Assembly (NCBI GenBank): GCA_046327915.1
Contig: JAXLXO010000009.1
Location: 62,001-126,000, forward strand
DNA length: 64,000 nt
Direction: 5' to 3'
DNA from: VGTK01 sp046327915
GTDB taxonomy: Bacteria > Desulfobacterota > Binatia > UBA12015
Position numbers and translations under genes: made by a program
In this document: piece after piece, positions 1 to 7,813 of the stretch
How the letters are laid out: each line of letters begins with the position of its first letter
Numbering within the stretch: position 1 is the first letter of the stretch
The notes under the pieces: model-generated
Told to the model about the DNA's origin: nothing
What the model saw: only the letters and a program-made list of their open reading frames with translations
Database searches by the model: none

Positions 1-1
1 C

Positions 2-682
2 GACGACGCGTCGAGCGACGATCCGTGGGAGCCCTTCAACCGCGTCATGTTCGACTTCAACGAGGGGCTCGACCGCTGGGTCGTCAAGCCGGCCGCGGTC
101 GGCTGGGACACGGTGCTGCCACGGCCGGTTCAGGTCTCGATCGACAACTTTTTCGACAACCTCAAATTCCCGGCCCGCTTCGTCAACGACCTCCTGCAGG
201 GAGAGCTCGACCCCGCGGCCATCACGCTGTGCCGTTTCGCCGTCAACACCACCGCGGGGCTCGGCGGATTCATCGACTGGGGCACGGGCATGGGCCTGCC
301 GAAGCACAGCGCGGACTTCGGTCAGACGCTCGGCCGCTGGGGCACGCCGCCGGGGCCGTACATCGTCTGGCCCGTCTTCGGCTCGTCGAATCCGCGTGAC
401 ACCGTCGGCATTGCGGCCGACTCCTACCTCGACATCTCCGCTCTCTTCGGTGATCTCGCGACGCTCGCCGCCGCGCGCGTGGTCCAGACGGTGAACACCC
501 GCTCGCTGCTGCTCGACGAGGTCGACGCGGCCCGCGAGGCGTCCTTCGACTTCTACATCGCGGTGCGCACCGCCTACTTCGAGCGCCGACAGCGCCTCAT
601 CAAGGGGCTTTCGGAGACCGAGCGCGGCGGCAACGACGATCTCTACTTCCCCGACTATTCCGACCAGGAGGTTCTGCCGTGA
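2..682 (+). CDS. mlaA: MlaA/VacJ-family outer-membrane lipoprotein, 5' truncated
   Basis: The window opens inside this gene; the signal peptide and lipobox lie upstream of base 1. The first readable residues (DPWEPFNRVMFDFNEGLD) are the family's N-terminal signature, followed by the conserved NFFDNL, FAVNTTAG-like and WGTPPGPYIVWPVFG segments. MlaA sits in the outer membrane and removes phospholipids from its outer leaflet, handing them to the periplasmic carrier MlaC. The reading frame ends at a TGA that overlaps the GTG start of mlaC by 3 bases, so the two are translationally coupled. Similar VacJ plus MlaC-like pairs also occur beside hopanoid/RND transport genes, which could be the upstream context here. 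Family assignment is secure; the exact transport system is inferred. Confidence 0.93.
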   Translation, partial: DDASSDDPWEPFNRVMFDFNEGLDRWVVKPAAVGWDTVLPRPVQVSIDNFFDNLKFPARFVNDLLQGELDPAAITLCRFAVNTTAGLGGFIDWGTGMGLPKHSADFGQTLGRWGTPPGPYIVWPVFGSSNPRDTVGIAADSYLDISALFGDLATLAAARVVQTVNTRSLLLDEVDAAREASFDFYIAVRTAYFERRQRLIKGLSETERGGNDDLYFPDYSDQEVLP

Positions 683-1332
683 AGACGTGGGCGCCGCTCG
701 CGATCGCATTCGCCCTGCTGTGCTCGCTCGTCGCCGCACCGGCTCGCGCGGGGGCGCAGGACGCACGTGCGTTCATCCAGGACACCGGCGACCAGGTTCT
801 CGTCGTCCTGAAGAACCAGAGCCTGTCCTCGGACCAGAAGGTCCACCAGATCGAGGACATCGCCTACGCGCGCTTCGACTTCGACACCATGGCGAAGCTG
901 GTGCTCGCACGGAACTGGAGCAAGCTCACGCCCGAGCAGCAGAAGGAGTTCGTGCAGGAGTTCCGCCGCCACCTGTCGGTGACCTACGGCAAGAACATCG
1001 AGAACTACCGCAACGAGACCATCGAGGTCACCGGAGACCGCGAGGAGGCGCGCGGCGACTGGACCGTCAAGACGAAGATCGTCCGGTCGGGCGACGACAT
1101 CCTGGTGGACTACCGGCTGCGCAAGGTCGACGGCGGATGGAAGATCATCGACGTGGTCATCGAACGCGTGAGCCTCGTCGCGAACTTCCGCTCGCAGCTG
1201 CAGGACGTGGTCGCCAACAAGGGCGCCGACGAGATGCTGCGCATGCTGCGCGAGAAGAATGCCGCCGGGCAGAGCATCCTGCCGAACGACGGCAAGGTCT
1301 CGCCCGGCGACACGTCCGCCGCCTCTTCGTGA
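679..1332 (+). CDS. mlaC: MlaC/Ttg2D-family periplasmic phospholipid-binding protein
   Basis: 217 residues starting with GTG at 679, which overlaps the mlaA stop. Residues 1-25 form a Sec signal peptide ending PARAGA. The mature part shows family features: DFDTMAKLVLARNWSKLTPEQQKEF near the first third and a C-terminal sheet region (DDILVDYRLRKVDGGWKIIDVVIERVSLV). These proteins carry phospholipid between the outer-membrane MlaA complex and an inner-membrane MlaFEDB-type transporter. No mla ATPase or permease gene is visible downstream, so the rest of the pathway is elsewhere or upstream. HpnM of hopanoid clusters belongs to the same superfamily and is the main alternative name. The gene converges on the aldehyde dehydrogenase with only 12 bases between stop codons. 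Confidence 0.92.
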   Translation: MKTWAPLAIAFALLCSLVAAPARAGAQDARAFIQDTGDQVLVVLKNQSLSSDQKVHQIEDIAYARFDFDTMAKLVLARNWSKLTPEQQKEFVQEFRRHLSVTYGKNIENYRNETIEVTGDREEARGDWTVKTKIVRSGDDILVDYRLRKVDGGWKIIDVVIERVSLVANFRSQLQDVVANKGADEMLRMLREKNAAGQSILPNDGKVSPGDTSAASS

Positions 1333-1344
1333 CCGCCCGGCGCG

Positions 1345-2853
1345 TCAGCTGCGCCAGACGATGTGCTGCACCTCGGTGAACTCGTGCATGCCCCACATGC
1401 CGCCCTCGCGGCCGAGTCCGGACAGCTTGAATCCGCCGAAGGGAGCATTGCCGATGTTGCCGCCCGCGTTGATCCAGACGTTGCCGGTGCGTAGCTGGCG
1501 TCCGATCTCGACGGCCTTCACCTGGTCCGTGCCGGTGATCATCGCCGCCAGACCGTAATCCGAATCGTTCGCGATCCGGATCGCCTCGTCGAGGTCGGAG
1601 TACGGCGTCACGGTGACGACCGGGCCGAAGATCTCCTCCTGCGCGATCTTCAGACGATTGTCGACGTCGGCGAAGATCGTCGGCTCGAGGAAGTAGCCCG
1701 TGTCGAGCCCTGCCGGCCGCTTGCCACCCGTCGCGAGCTTCGCTCCCTGCTGGATTCCGCTCTCGATGTAGCCCTCGATCGCGCGACGACGCTCCTCGCG
1801 GACCACCGGCCCCATGAGGCAGCCCGGGTCGGCAGGATTTCCAATCTTGACGATGTCCCGGTTGCCGACGAAGGCCACCATCTTCTCGACCGCCTTGTCG
1901 GCGATCGCCCTCGGCACGAGAACGCGGGTGCCCATCGCGCAGCCCTGGCCCGAGTGGAAGAAGGTCGGTGCCGCGAGCGCCGGAGCGGCCATGTCGAGAT
2001 TGTCGCCGTCGAGGAGGATGTGAGCCGACTTCCCGCCGAGCTCGAGGTGCACGCGCCTCAGCCGATCGGCACCCGCGGCGAGGATCTGACGCCCGACGAC
2101 GATCGAACCCGTGAAGCTGATCTTGTCCACGGACGGGTTCGAGACGAGCTCCTGCGAGATCTCCGCGCCCTGCCCGGTCACCCAGTTGATGACGCCGGGT
2201 GGAAGGTCGGCGGCCTCCTCGATGAGCTTCGCCATCCAGAGGTTGACCAGCGGACCGTAGGGAGACGGCTTCACCACCATGGTGTTCCCGGTCGCGAGCG
2301 CCGGCCCGATCTTCTGCGCGAGCACGAACACGGGGAAGTTCCACGTCGGGATCAGCCCGCACACGCCGACCGGCGCGTTGTGCACCATGCTGGAGTTGTT
2401 CCACGTGCCCATCGGCGACTGGATCGGCGGCGCGGGAAGCATCTGCTCGAACGGGAACTGGATCGCGAGGTCCGCATAAGTCCGGAAGTGCCGGATCGGC
2501 CACTCGACCTGGGTGTCGTGCGATACCCAGCAGGCGCCCGCCTCCGCGATGAGGATCTCGCGCATCTCTTCCTTGCGCGCCTCCATCGCGTCGGCGATCG
2601 CGTTCAGAACGCGCGCGCGATCGCGCGGCGTGCTCTTCCGCCAGCTGCCCTCCTCGAATGCACGGCGGGCGGCGTCGATCGCGGCGCGCATGTCCTCGCG
2701 GCTCGCATCGGGCGCGTGACCGATGATCTCCTCGGTCGCCGGATTCGGGATGTCGTAGGTGCGGCCGCCGGTCGCCTCGACCCAGCGCCCTCCGACGAGC
2801 ATGCGGTCCCAGGCGAACTGCTTCGCGGCGCGCGGCTTTGCTGCGGACGTCAT
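1345..2853 (-). CDS. NAD(P)-dependent aldehyde dehydrogenase
   Basis: 502 residues. The start is set at ATG 2853 because AAGGAG lies 5 bases upstream; the in-frame GTG six bases earlier overlaps that site. Typical class I/II ALDH fold: PTWNFPVF cofactor-binding segment (about 170-176), VVKPSP (193-198), general base Glu271 in LELGGKS, nucleophile Cys305 in GQGCAMGTR, and EEIFGPVV near the C terminus. It oxidises an aldehyde to the acid using NAD(P)+. The substrate cannot be read from sequence. It lies 73 bases downstream of a crotonase-fold gene on the same strand, which suggests co-transcription and a role in carboxylic-acid or acyl-CoA catabolism; that is inference. Confidence 0.93.
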   Translation of the reverse strand: MTSAAKPRAAKQFAWDRMLVGGRWVEATGGRTYDIPNPATEEIIGHAPDASREDMRAAIDAARRAFEEGSWRKSTPRDRARVLNAIADAMEARKEEMREILIAEAGACWVSHDTQVEWPIRHFRTYADLAIQFPFEQMLPAPPIQSPMGTWNNSSMVHNAPVGVCGLIPTWNFPVFVLAQKIGPALATGNTMVVKPSPYGPLVNLWMAKLIEEAADLPPGVINWVTGQGAEISQELVSNPSVDKISFTGSIVVGRQILAAGADRLRRVHLELGGKSAHILLDGDNLDMAAPALAAPTFFHSGQGCAMGTRVLVPRAIADKAVEKMVAFVGNRDIVKIGNPADPGCLMGPVVREERRRAIEGYIESGIQQGAKLATGGKRPAGLDTGYFLEPTIFADVDNRLKIAQEEIFGPVVTVTPYSDLDEAIRIANDSDYGLAAMITGTDQVKAVEIGRQLRTGNVWINAGGNIGNAPFGGFKLSGLGREGGMWGMHEFTEVQHIVWRS

Positions 2854-2926
2854 GAGCACTCCTTGTCTCGGGAAAGTCGTCCTTCTCCCGCCGGAGGAGG
2901 ATGCGAGTCAAGCGAGCGATCGTTCG

Positions 2927-3727
2927 TCAGCGCGCAGGCCAGATCGGACGGCGCTTCTCGAGGAAGGCGGCGATGCCTTCGCGCGCGTCCGGGGTCAGCG
3001 CGTTCTCGCACATGACCGCCGACGCGATCTCGTACGCCTCTCGCTCGTCGTGACCGATCTGTCGGTAGAACGCGCGCTTGCCGAGCGCGATCGTGTCCGC
3101 ACTCGACGCGACGATCTTCTCGCACAGGGCCGCGACCGCAGCGTCGAGATCCGAGGGCGGCACGACCCGATTCACGAGCCCCCAGTCGCAGGCGGTACGC
3201 GCGTCGATCGGCGCGGCGGTGAGCAGCATCTCCATCGCCCGCTTCCGCCCGACGGAGCGTACGACGGGCACCGCGGGAGTGGAGCAGAAGAACCCGATGT
3301 TGATACCGGGGGTCGCAAACGTCGCGGTGTCGGCCGCGACGGCGAGATCGCACGCCGCGACGAGCTGGCATCCTGCCGCGGTCGCGACGGCGTGCACGCG
3401 GGCGATCACCGGCTGAGGAATCTCCTGGATTCGCATCATCACCCGCGCACAGCAGGCGAAGAGCGCCTCGATGCCCTCGGCCGAGGCCCCCGCAATCTCG
3501 CGGAGATCGTGGCCGGCGCTGAACGCCGGGCCCTCGGCCGCGAGGACGACCACGCGGATGTCCCTGCGCCCGGCGCACGCGTCGAGCGCTGCGGCGAGAG
3601 CCTCGAGCAGAGGCCGGGAGAGCGCGTTCCGCTCCCGAGGTCGGTTGAGCGTGACGCGAGCGACCGGGCCATCACTCTTCAGAGTCACGAGCTCGGCGGC
3701 GGCTCCGGTGTCCGAGTTTCCAGACAT
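2927..3727 (-). CDS. Enoyl-CoA hydratase/isomerase family protein, ECHDC3-like, lacking catalytic Glu pair
   Basis: 266 residues from ATG 3727; an upstream in-frame extension of 26 residues looks unlike the family and was not used. Crotonase hallmarks are present: RNALSRPLLEAL, the oxyanion-hole segment SAGHDLREI (70-78), GCQLVAACDLAVA (119-131) and ATPGINIGFFCSTP (138-151). The two Glu residues that perform hydration in classical enoyl-CoA hydratases are replaced by Gln121 and Gly141. The same replacements and the FCSTP segment are features I recall from the ECHDC3 family of animals and bacteria. It is therefore probably not a hydratase and may bind or hydrolyse an acyl-CoA. It likely heads a two-gene unit with the aldehyde dehydrogenase. 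Confidence 0.85.
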   Translation of the reverse strand: MSGNSDTGAAAELVTLKSDGPVARVTLNRPRERNALSRPLLEALAAALDACAGRRDIRVVVLAAEGPAFSAGHDLREIAGASAEGIEALFACCARVMMRIQEIPQPVIARVHAVATAAGCQLVAACDLAVAADTATFATPGINIGFFCSTPAVPVVRSVGRKRAMEMLLTAAPIDARTACDWGLVNRVVPPSDLDAAVAALCEKIVASSADTIALGKRAFYRQIGHDEREAYEIASAVMCENALTPDAREGIAAFLEKRRPIWPAR

Positions 3728-4240
3728 GCTGTCCGATCCGGCGAAATCCGCTAGCACGGAGCGCGATCGAGGAACAGCGTACGAATCGCAAACCTGGCGA
3801 GACACTCACCACTGTCTCGCAGAGAACACACCGTCAATTTCGATTGTCGGCGCATAGCCCGCCGCGACGAGCCGCGGGTGGGAACGACGGCGACGGCTGG
3901 CGATCTACTTGAGACGCCCGACCGCTGCGAGCTCAGCCGCGGCGTCATCCATGTCACGCACCGCACCATCCTCAAAAACCATTGAAGAAACCAAAGGATA
4001 GGAGCGCGATCGGAGATCGCCGTCGCCCGGTGCAGTGGGAATCCAGCGCTCGCGGATCGGGCTGCGGCGGCCGCTCGGATCGGTGGATACGGAGGAAGCG
4101 CGTCGGACGTTCAGCATGGAGATCACCCCGTGGGACATTGCGGTACGCTGTCGTATCAGCAAGATCGAAGCCGATTGCGATACACAGCGCCGACCCACGA
4201 GGGATCAGCGGGGGGTGTCCGCCGGGGCGGACGCGGACGG
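3728..4240. other. 513-base stretch without a convincing gene
   Basis: The stretch lies upstream of the ECHDC3-like gene and downstream of bfd. Short open frames on both strands lack codon bias, ribosome-binding sites and recognisable domains. The part nearest 3727 contains a perfect inverted repeat and a TTGACG hexamer reading towards the crotonase gene, so it probably holds that unit's promoter. Nothing else could be assigned. Confidence 0.5.
3797..3820. promoter_or_regulatory. Perfect 8+8 base inverted repeat, candidate operator
   Basis: GCGAGACA and its exact complement TGTCTCGC are separated by 8 bases. A TTGACG hexamer (minus strand, 3837-3832) lies just upstream in the direction of the crotonase gene, and a -10 element at standard spacing would fall inside the repeat, although no good -10 match is seen there. 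Size and position fit a dimeric repressor site such as that of a TetR-type regulator. No regulator gene is adjacent. Confidence 0.4.
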
Positions 4241-4474
4241 TCAGATTGCGGCGGCCGCCGCGGTGTCGCCGAAGCCCACGGGAACCGCGGGCCGGGAAGC
4301 CGTGGCGTTCGAGCCCCGGCATTCGACGATCAGCGACTTGATGGTGCGATGGCAGGTCCCGCAGCCATCACCGGCGCCGCAGGCATCGGTGACCTGCTGG
4401 CGGGTGCGGGCACCGGCCTCGATGCTCGCCCGGACCTTCTTGTCGGAGACTCCCTGGCACAAGCAAACGACCAT
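4241..4474 (-). CDS. bfd: Bfd-like [2Fe-2S] ferredoxin (bacterioferritin-associated ferredoxin family)
   Basis: 77 residues from ATG 4474; a TTG twelve codons upstream is possible but has no ribosome-binding site. The Cys pattern is that of the BFD-like [2Fe-2S] domain: Cys4-x-Cys6 at the N terminus and Cys38-x2-Cys41 in DGCGTCHRTIK. Bfd reduces ferric iron stored in bacterioferritin; related domains also occur in nitrite reductase and NifU. The C-terminal 30 residues are Ala-rich and not part of the domain. It follows dnaE2 by 51 bases on the same strand and may be co-transcribed, though the two have no known functional link. No bacterioferritin gene is visible here. Confidence 0.82.
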   Translation of the reverse strand: MVVCLCQGVSDKKVRASIEAGARTRQQVTDACGAGDGCGTCHRTIKSLIVECRGSNATASRPAVPVGFGDTAAAAAI

Positions 4475-4525
4475 GGGTCCAGCAATGTCGGAAATGAAAG
4501 TCAATTTCAAGAGAGATTCGCGCGG

Positions 4526-7500
4526 TCAGTGAAAATCATGTGAGGCCGGCGTCGGACCGGGAGAAAAGCCCCAGACTTTCGCGATGTTGAGGTGGACCAC
4601 GCCATCGTGACGCTGCACGATCCCCTCCACGACGAGAAGCGCGGCCGTGTGCAGCAGGAGGCGGAACTCCGCGAATCGGTCGGGCATGACGACGGCGTTC
4701 CCCGTTCCGGTCTCGTCTTCGAGAGTCAGAAAGCAGAGCCCCTTCGCGGTTCCCGGACGCTGCCGGACGATGACGAGCCCCGCGGTACGCAGCCGGGCAC
4801 CATTCGCCGCCTGCCCCAGTCGCGCCAGCGAGACGACCCCCCGACGCCCCAGGACGCTGCGAAAGTGCGCCATCACGTGCGGCCCCGTCGTCATCCCGCT
4901 CGTACGATAGTCAGCCAGCGTCTCTTCCAGCGCCGACATCGTCCGGCCAGGCGGCACGCCGTTAGGTGCTTCCATCCCGGAAAACAGCGGCTCGCGGGAC
5001 GTGGCCAGGCCACGAACCTGCCACGATGCGGCACGCCTCGATCCGGCGATCCTTCCGAGAGCACCGAGCTCGGCGAGAGAGGACAGCTCCCGCTCGAGAA
5101 GCGAAGCTCGCGCAGCCAGATCGCCGGGCCCCAGAAATGACCGCTCCGCGCGTGCAGTCACGATCCTTCGTCCGGCCTCCTCGCGCAGACCGCGCACGAA
5201 ACGCAGGCCGAGCCGCACGGAGACCCGCAGACGTCGTCGAGCGCCGGGCGCGGGTTCGCGCCGCTCGATGGTGCAGCGCCAGTCCGATCGCGTCACGTCG
5301 ATCGGCAGCACCTCGACACCGTGGCGCTCGGCGTCCTTCACCAGCGTCGCCGGATGATAGAATCCCATCGGCCATGCGTTGAGCAGCGCGCAGAGAAACG
5401 CCTCGGGATGGTGCGCCTTCAGGTACGCCGACGCGTACGCGATCAGAGCGAAGCTCGCGGCATGCGATTCGGGGAAGCCGTACAACGCGAACGACGTGAT
5501 GCTGCGTACGATCTCGTCGGCCGCGTCCCCTGCGATCCCGTGTGTGGCGAGCCCGTCGCGCAGCTTCTGCTCGATCGCGCGCATGCGCTGCACCGAGCGC
5601 TTGAAGCCCATCGCGCGTCGCAGCTCCTCGGCCTCTCCTCCGGTGAAGCCCGCGACCGTCATCGCGACGCGCAGCAACTGCTCCTGGAAGAGCGGGACGC
5701 CGAGCGTGCGACGAAGAATCGGCTCGAGAAGCGGGTGCGGGTAGCAGATCGGCTCCCGGCCGGCGCGCCGGTTGAGATAGGGATGAACCATCTGTCCGAC
5801 GATCGGACCGGGACGGATGATCGCGACCTCCACGACGAGGTCGTAGAACGTCTCGGGCTTCAGCCTCGGTAGCGTCGCCATCTGCGCACGCGACTCGATC
5901 TGGAAGACGCCCATCGTGTCGGCTCGGCGAATCATGGCGTAGGTCCGAGGGTCGTCCTGCGGCAGCTTCGCGAGATCGAGCTCGACGCCGTCGGCGACGC
6001 GCGCGAGCGGGATCGCCTCCTCGAGCACCGCCATCATGCCGAGACCGAGCAGATCGATCTTGATGAGTCCCAGGTCGGCGCAATCGTCCTTGTCCCATTG
6101 GACGACGGACCGTCCCGGCATGGCCGCCGGCTCGAGCGGCACGATCTCGTCGAGACGTCCCGCGGCCACGATCATTCCTCCCGAGTGCTGGCCGAGGTGG
6201 CGCGGCAGACCCTGCATCCGCTCGACGCAGTCGAGCAGGAGTCGCACACGCTCCGAAGTCACGTCGATCCCGGCGGATGCGAGCTGGGCGTCGAGCGCGT
6301 CGCGCTGATCGTGGAACCCGTGGTGCGCGAGCAGCTTGCTGAGTCTCTCGATCTCCGGCTCGGCGAAGCCGAGCACCTTGCCGGCTTCGCGCAACGCACT
6401 CCGGACCCGGTACGTGATGACGTTCGCCGTCATCGCGACGCCGGAGCCGATGGTGCGCCCGGATTCGGCCGGCGCCGATCCGCGCGGGCCGTAGCGTCGG
6501 TAGACGTACTGGATCACTTCCTCGCGGTGCGCTCCGGACGGCAGGTCGAGGTCGATGTCCGGCCATTCGCCACGCTCTTCGGAAAGGAAGCGCTCGAACA
6601 GCAGCTCCATCCCGACGGCATCCACCGCGGTGATGCCGAGCGCGTAGCAGACGGCGCTGTTGGCAGCGGACCCCCTGCCCTGCACGAGAATCCTGCGCTC
6701 GCGGCAGAAGCGGACGATGTCCCAGACGATCAGGAAGTATCCCGCGAGGTCGAGCCTCTCGATGATCCCGAGCTCGTGCTCGAGCTGTCCCGAAACGCGC
6801 GGCGAGAGCGTCGCCCCATAACGCTCACGCGCCCCTTCGAACGTGAGCGCTCGCAGACGGCCCATCGGGCTGTCCCCCGGGGGAAGCGGCACCTCCGGAA
6901 ACCGGTAGCCCAGATCATCAAGTGAAAACTCGCAGCGCTCGGCGATGTCGAGCGTCGCCGAGATCGCTCGCGGCAGGTCGCGAAACCGGAGCGCCATCTC
7001 GTGCGGCGCGACCAGATGGCGCTCCGCATTGCCCGGCAGCGATCGGCCCGAGATGTCGAGCCTGGTATGCCGCCCGAGACAGCCGAGCACGTCGAGCACC
7101 GGCTGCTCGCAGATGCGCGCCATGCGAACGTCGCCCGTCGCGACGACGGGCAGGCGCAATCGCGCGGCGACGTCGGACAGCACCCGCGTGCGCCGCTCGA
7201 CACGCGGATCGAGGCTGCGCTGCACGTCGATCCAGAGATCGCACCCGAAGATGCCGTACAGCCGGCGTCCCGTTCGCAGCACCGAGAGCTCGTCGCCGGA
7301 GCGCAATGCCGCCAGCAGCAGGCTCGTCTCCCCGCCGGCGAGGCAGAGCAGTCCGCGCGCGTGCTCCTCGAGTTCCTCGAGCAGCGTCAGACATTGTCCC
7401 TTCGGGGCCCGTGCGCGCCCGCGCGTGATCAGCTTGCAGAGGTTCCGGTAGCCCGTTCGCGACGCGACGAGAAGCAGCACGCGCCCCATCGGCACCGTGC

Positions 7501-7762
7501 CGCCCTTGCGTGCGACGGTGACCTCCGCTCCGACGATCGTGCGCAAGCCGGCCGACTTGCCCGCCTTCCAGAATCGCGGGGCTCCGTAGACGCCGTCGCG
7601 GTCGGCGAGCGCCAGCGCCTCGTGCCCCAGACGCGCCGCGTTCTCGACGAGGTCCTCGGGGGTGGATGCTCCCTCGAGGAAGGAGAAGGCGCTTCGCGAG
7701 CGAAGCTCGACATACGGAACGCGAACGGGCACGGAAGGTCGAGCTTCGCCTTTTGTTCGCAT
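4526..7762 (-). CDS. dnaE2: Error-prone DNA polymerase III alpha subunit DnaE2 (ImuC)
   Basis: 1078 residues from ATG 7762; a GTG seven codons upstream is the alternative. Order: PHP domain (YVELRSRSAFSFLEGAS onward), polymerase palm with QGRGSAANS and the metal-binding PDIDLDLPSG, a third acidic site in QWDKDDCADLGLIKIDLL, fingers, and a C-terminal OB fold (GLVIVRQRPGTAKGLCFLTLEDETG). Length and the GLCFLTLEDETG segment fit DnaE2 better than replicative DnaE1 (about 1160 residues). It performs translesion synthesis in DNA-damage-induced mutagenesis, normally with ImuA and ImuB, neither of which is adjacent. I could not see a convincing LexA box in the 51-base divergent gap to the amidase gene. 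Confidence 0.93.
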   Translation of the reverse strand: MRTKGEARPSVPVRVPYVELRSRSAFSFLEGASTPEDLVENAARLGHEALALADRDGVYGAPRFWKAGKSAGLRTIVGAEVTVARKGGTVPMGRVLLLVASRTGYRNLCKLITRGRARAPKGQCLTLLEELEEHARGLLCLAGGETSLLLAALRSGDELSVLRTGRRLYGIFGCDLWIDVQRSLDPRVERRTRVLSDVAARLRLPVVATGDVRMARICEQPVLDVLGCLGRHTRLDISGRSLPGNAERHLVAPHEMALRFRDLPRAISATLDIAERCEFSLDDLGYRFPEVPLPPGDSPMGRLRALTFEGARERYGATLSPRVSGQLEHELGIIERLDLAGYFLIVWDIVRFCRERRILVQGRGSAANSAVCYALGITAVDAVGMELLFERFLSEERGEWPDIDLDLPSGAHREEVIQYVYRRYGPRGSAPAESGRTIGSGVAMTANVITYRVRSALREAGKVLGFAEPEIERLSKLLAHHGFHDQRDALDAQLASAGIDVTSERVRLLLDCVERMQGLPRHLGQHSGGMIVAAGRLDEIVPLEPAAMPGRSVVQWDKDDCADLGLIKIDLLGLGMMAVLEEAIPLARVADGVELDLAKLPQDDPRTYAMIRRADTMGVFQIESRAQMATLPRLKPETFYDLVVEVAIIRPGPIVGQMVHPYLNRRAGREPICYPHPLLEPILRRTLGVPLFQEQLLRVAMTVAGFTGGEAEELRRAMGFKRSVQRMRAIEQKLRDGLATHGIAGDAADEIVRSITSFALYGFPESHAASFALIAYASAYLKAHHPEAFLCALLNAWPMGFYHPATLVKDAERHGVEVLPIDVTRSDWRCTIERREPAPGARRRLRVSVRLGLRFVRGLREEAGRRIVTARAERSFLGPGDLAARASLLERELSSLAELGALGRIAGSRRAASWQVRGLATSREPLFSGMEAPNGVPPGRTMSALEETLADYRTSGMTTGPHVMAHFRSVLGRRGVVSLARLGQAANGARLRTAGLVIVRQRPGTAKGLCFLTLEDETGTGNAVVMPDRFAEFRLLLHTAALLVVEGIVQRHDGVVHLNIAKVWGFSPGPTPASHDFH

Positions 7763-7813
7763 CGAGGCAACCCGGCCTTGCACTCGAGAGAGCGATCCGA
7801 CTTAGCTCGCTTC

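Noticed and set aside
1333..1344. Shared bidirectional terminator between mlaC and the aldehyde dehydrogenase gene
   Set aside because: The 12-base gap contains no stem with a T run.
3905..4198. 97-codon minus-strand frame in the gap downstream of bfd
   Set aside because: No ribosome-binding site, irregular codon use and no similarity to any family I recognise; other frames in the gap are equally open.
7763..7813. LexA box in the dnaE2/amidase divergent gap
   Set aside because: Isolated GTTC and GAAC words occur nearby, but not in a spaced palindrome that I could defend.
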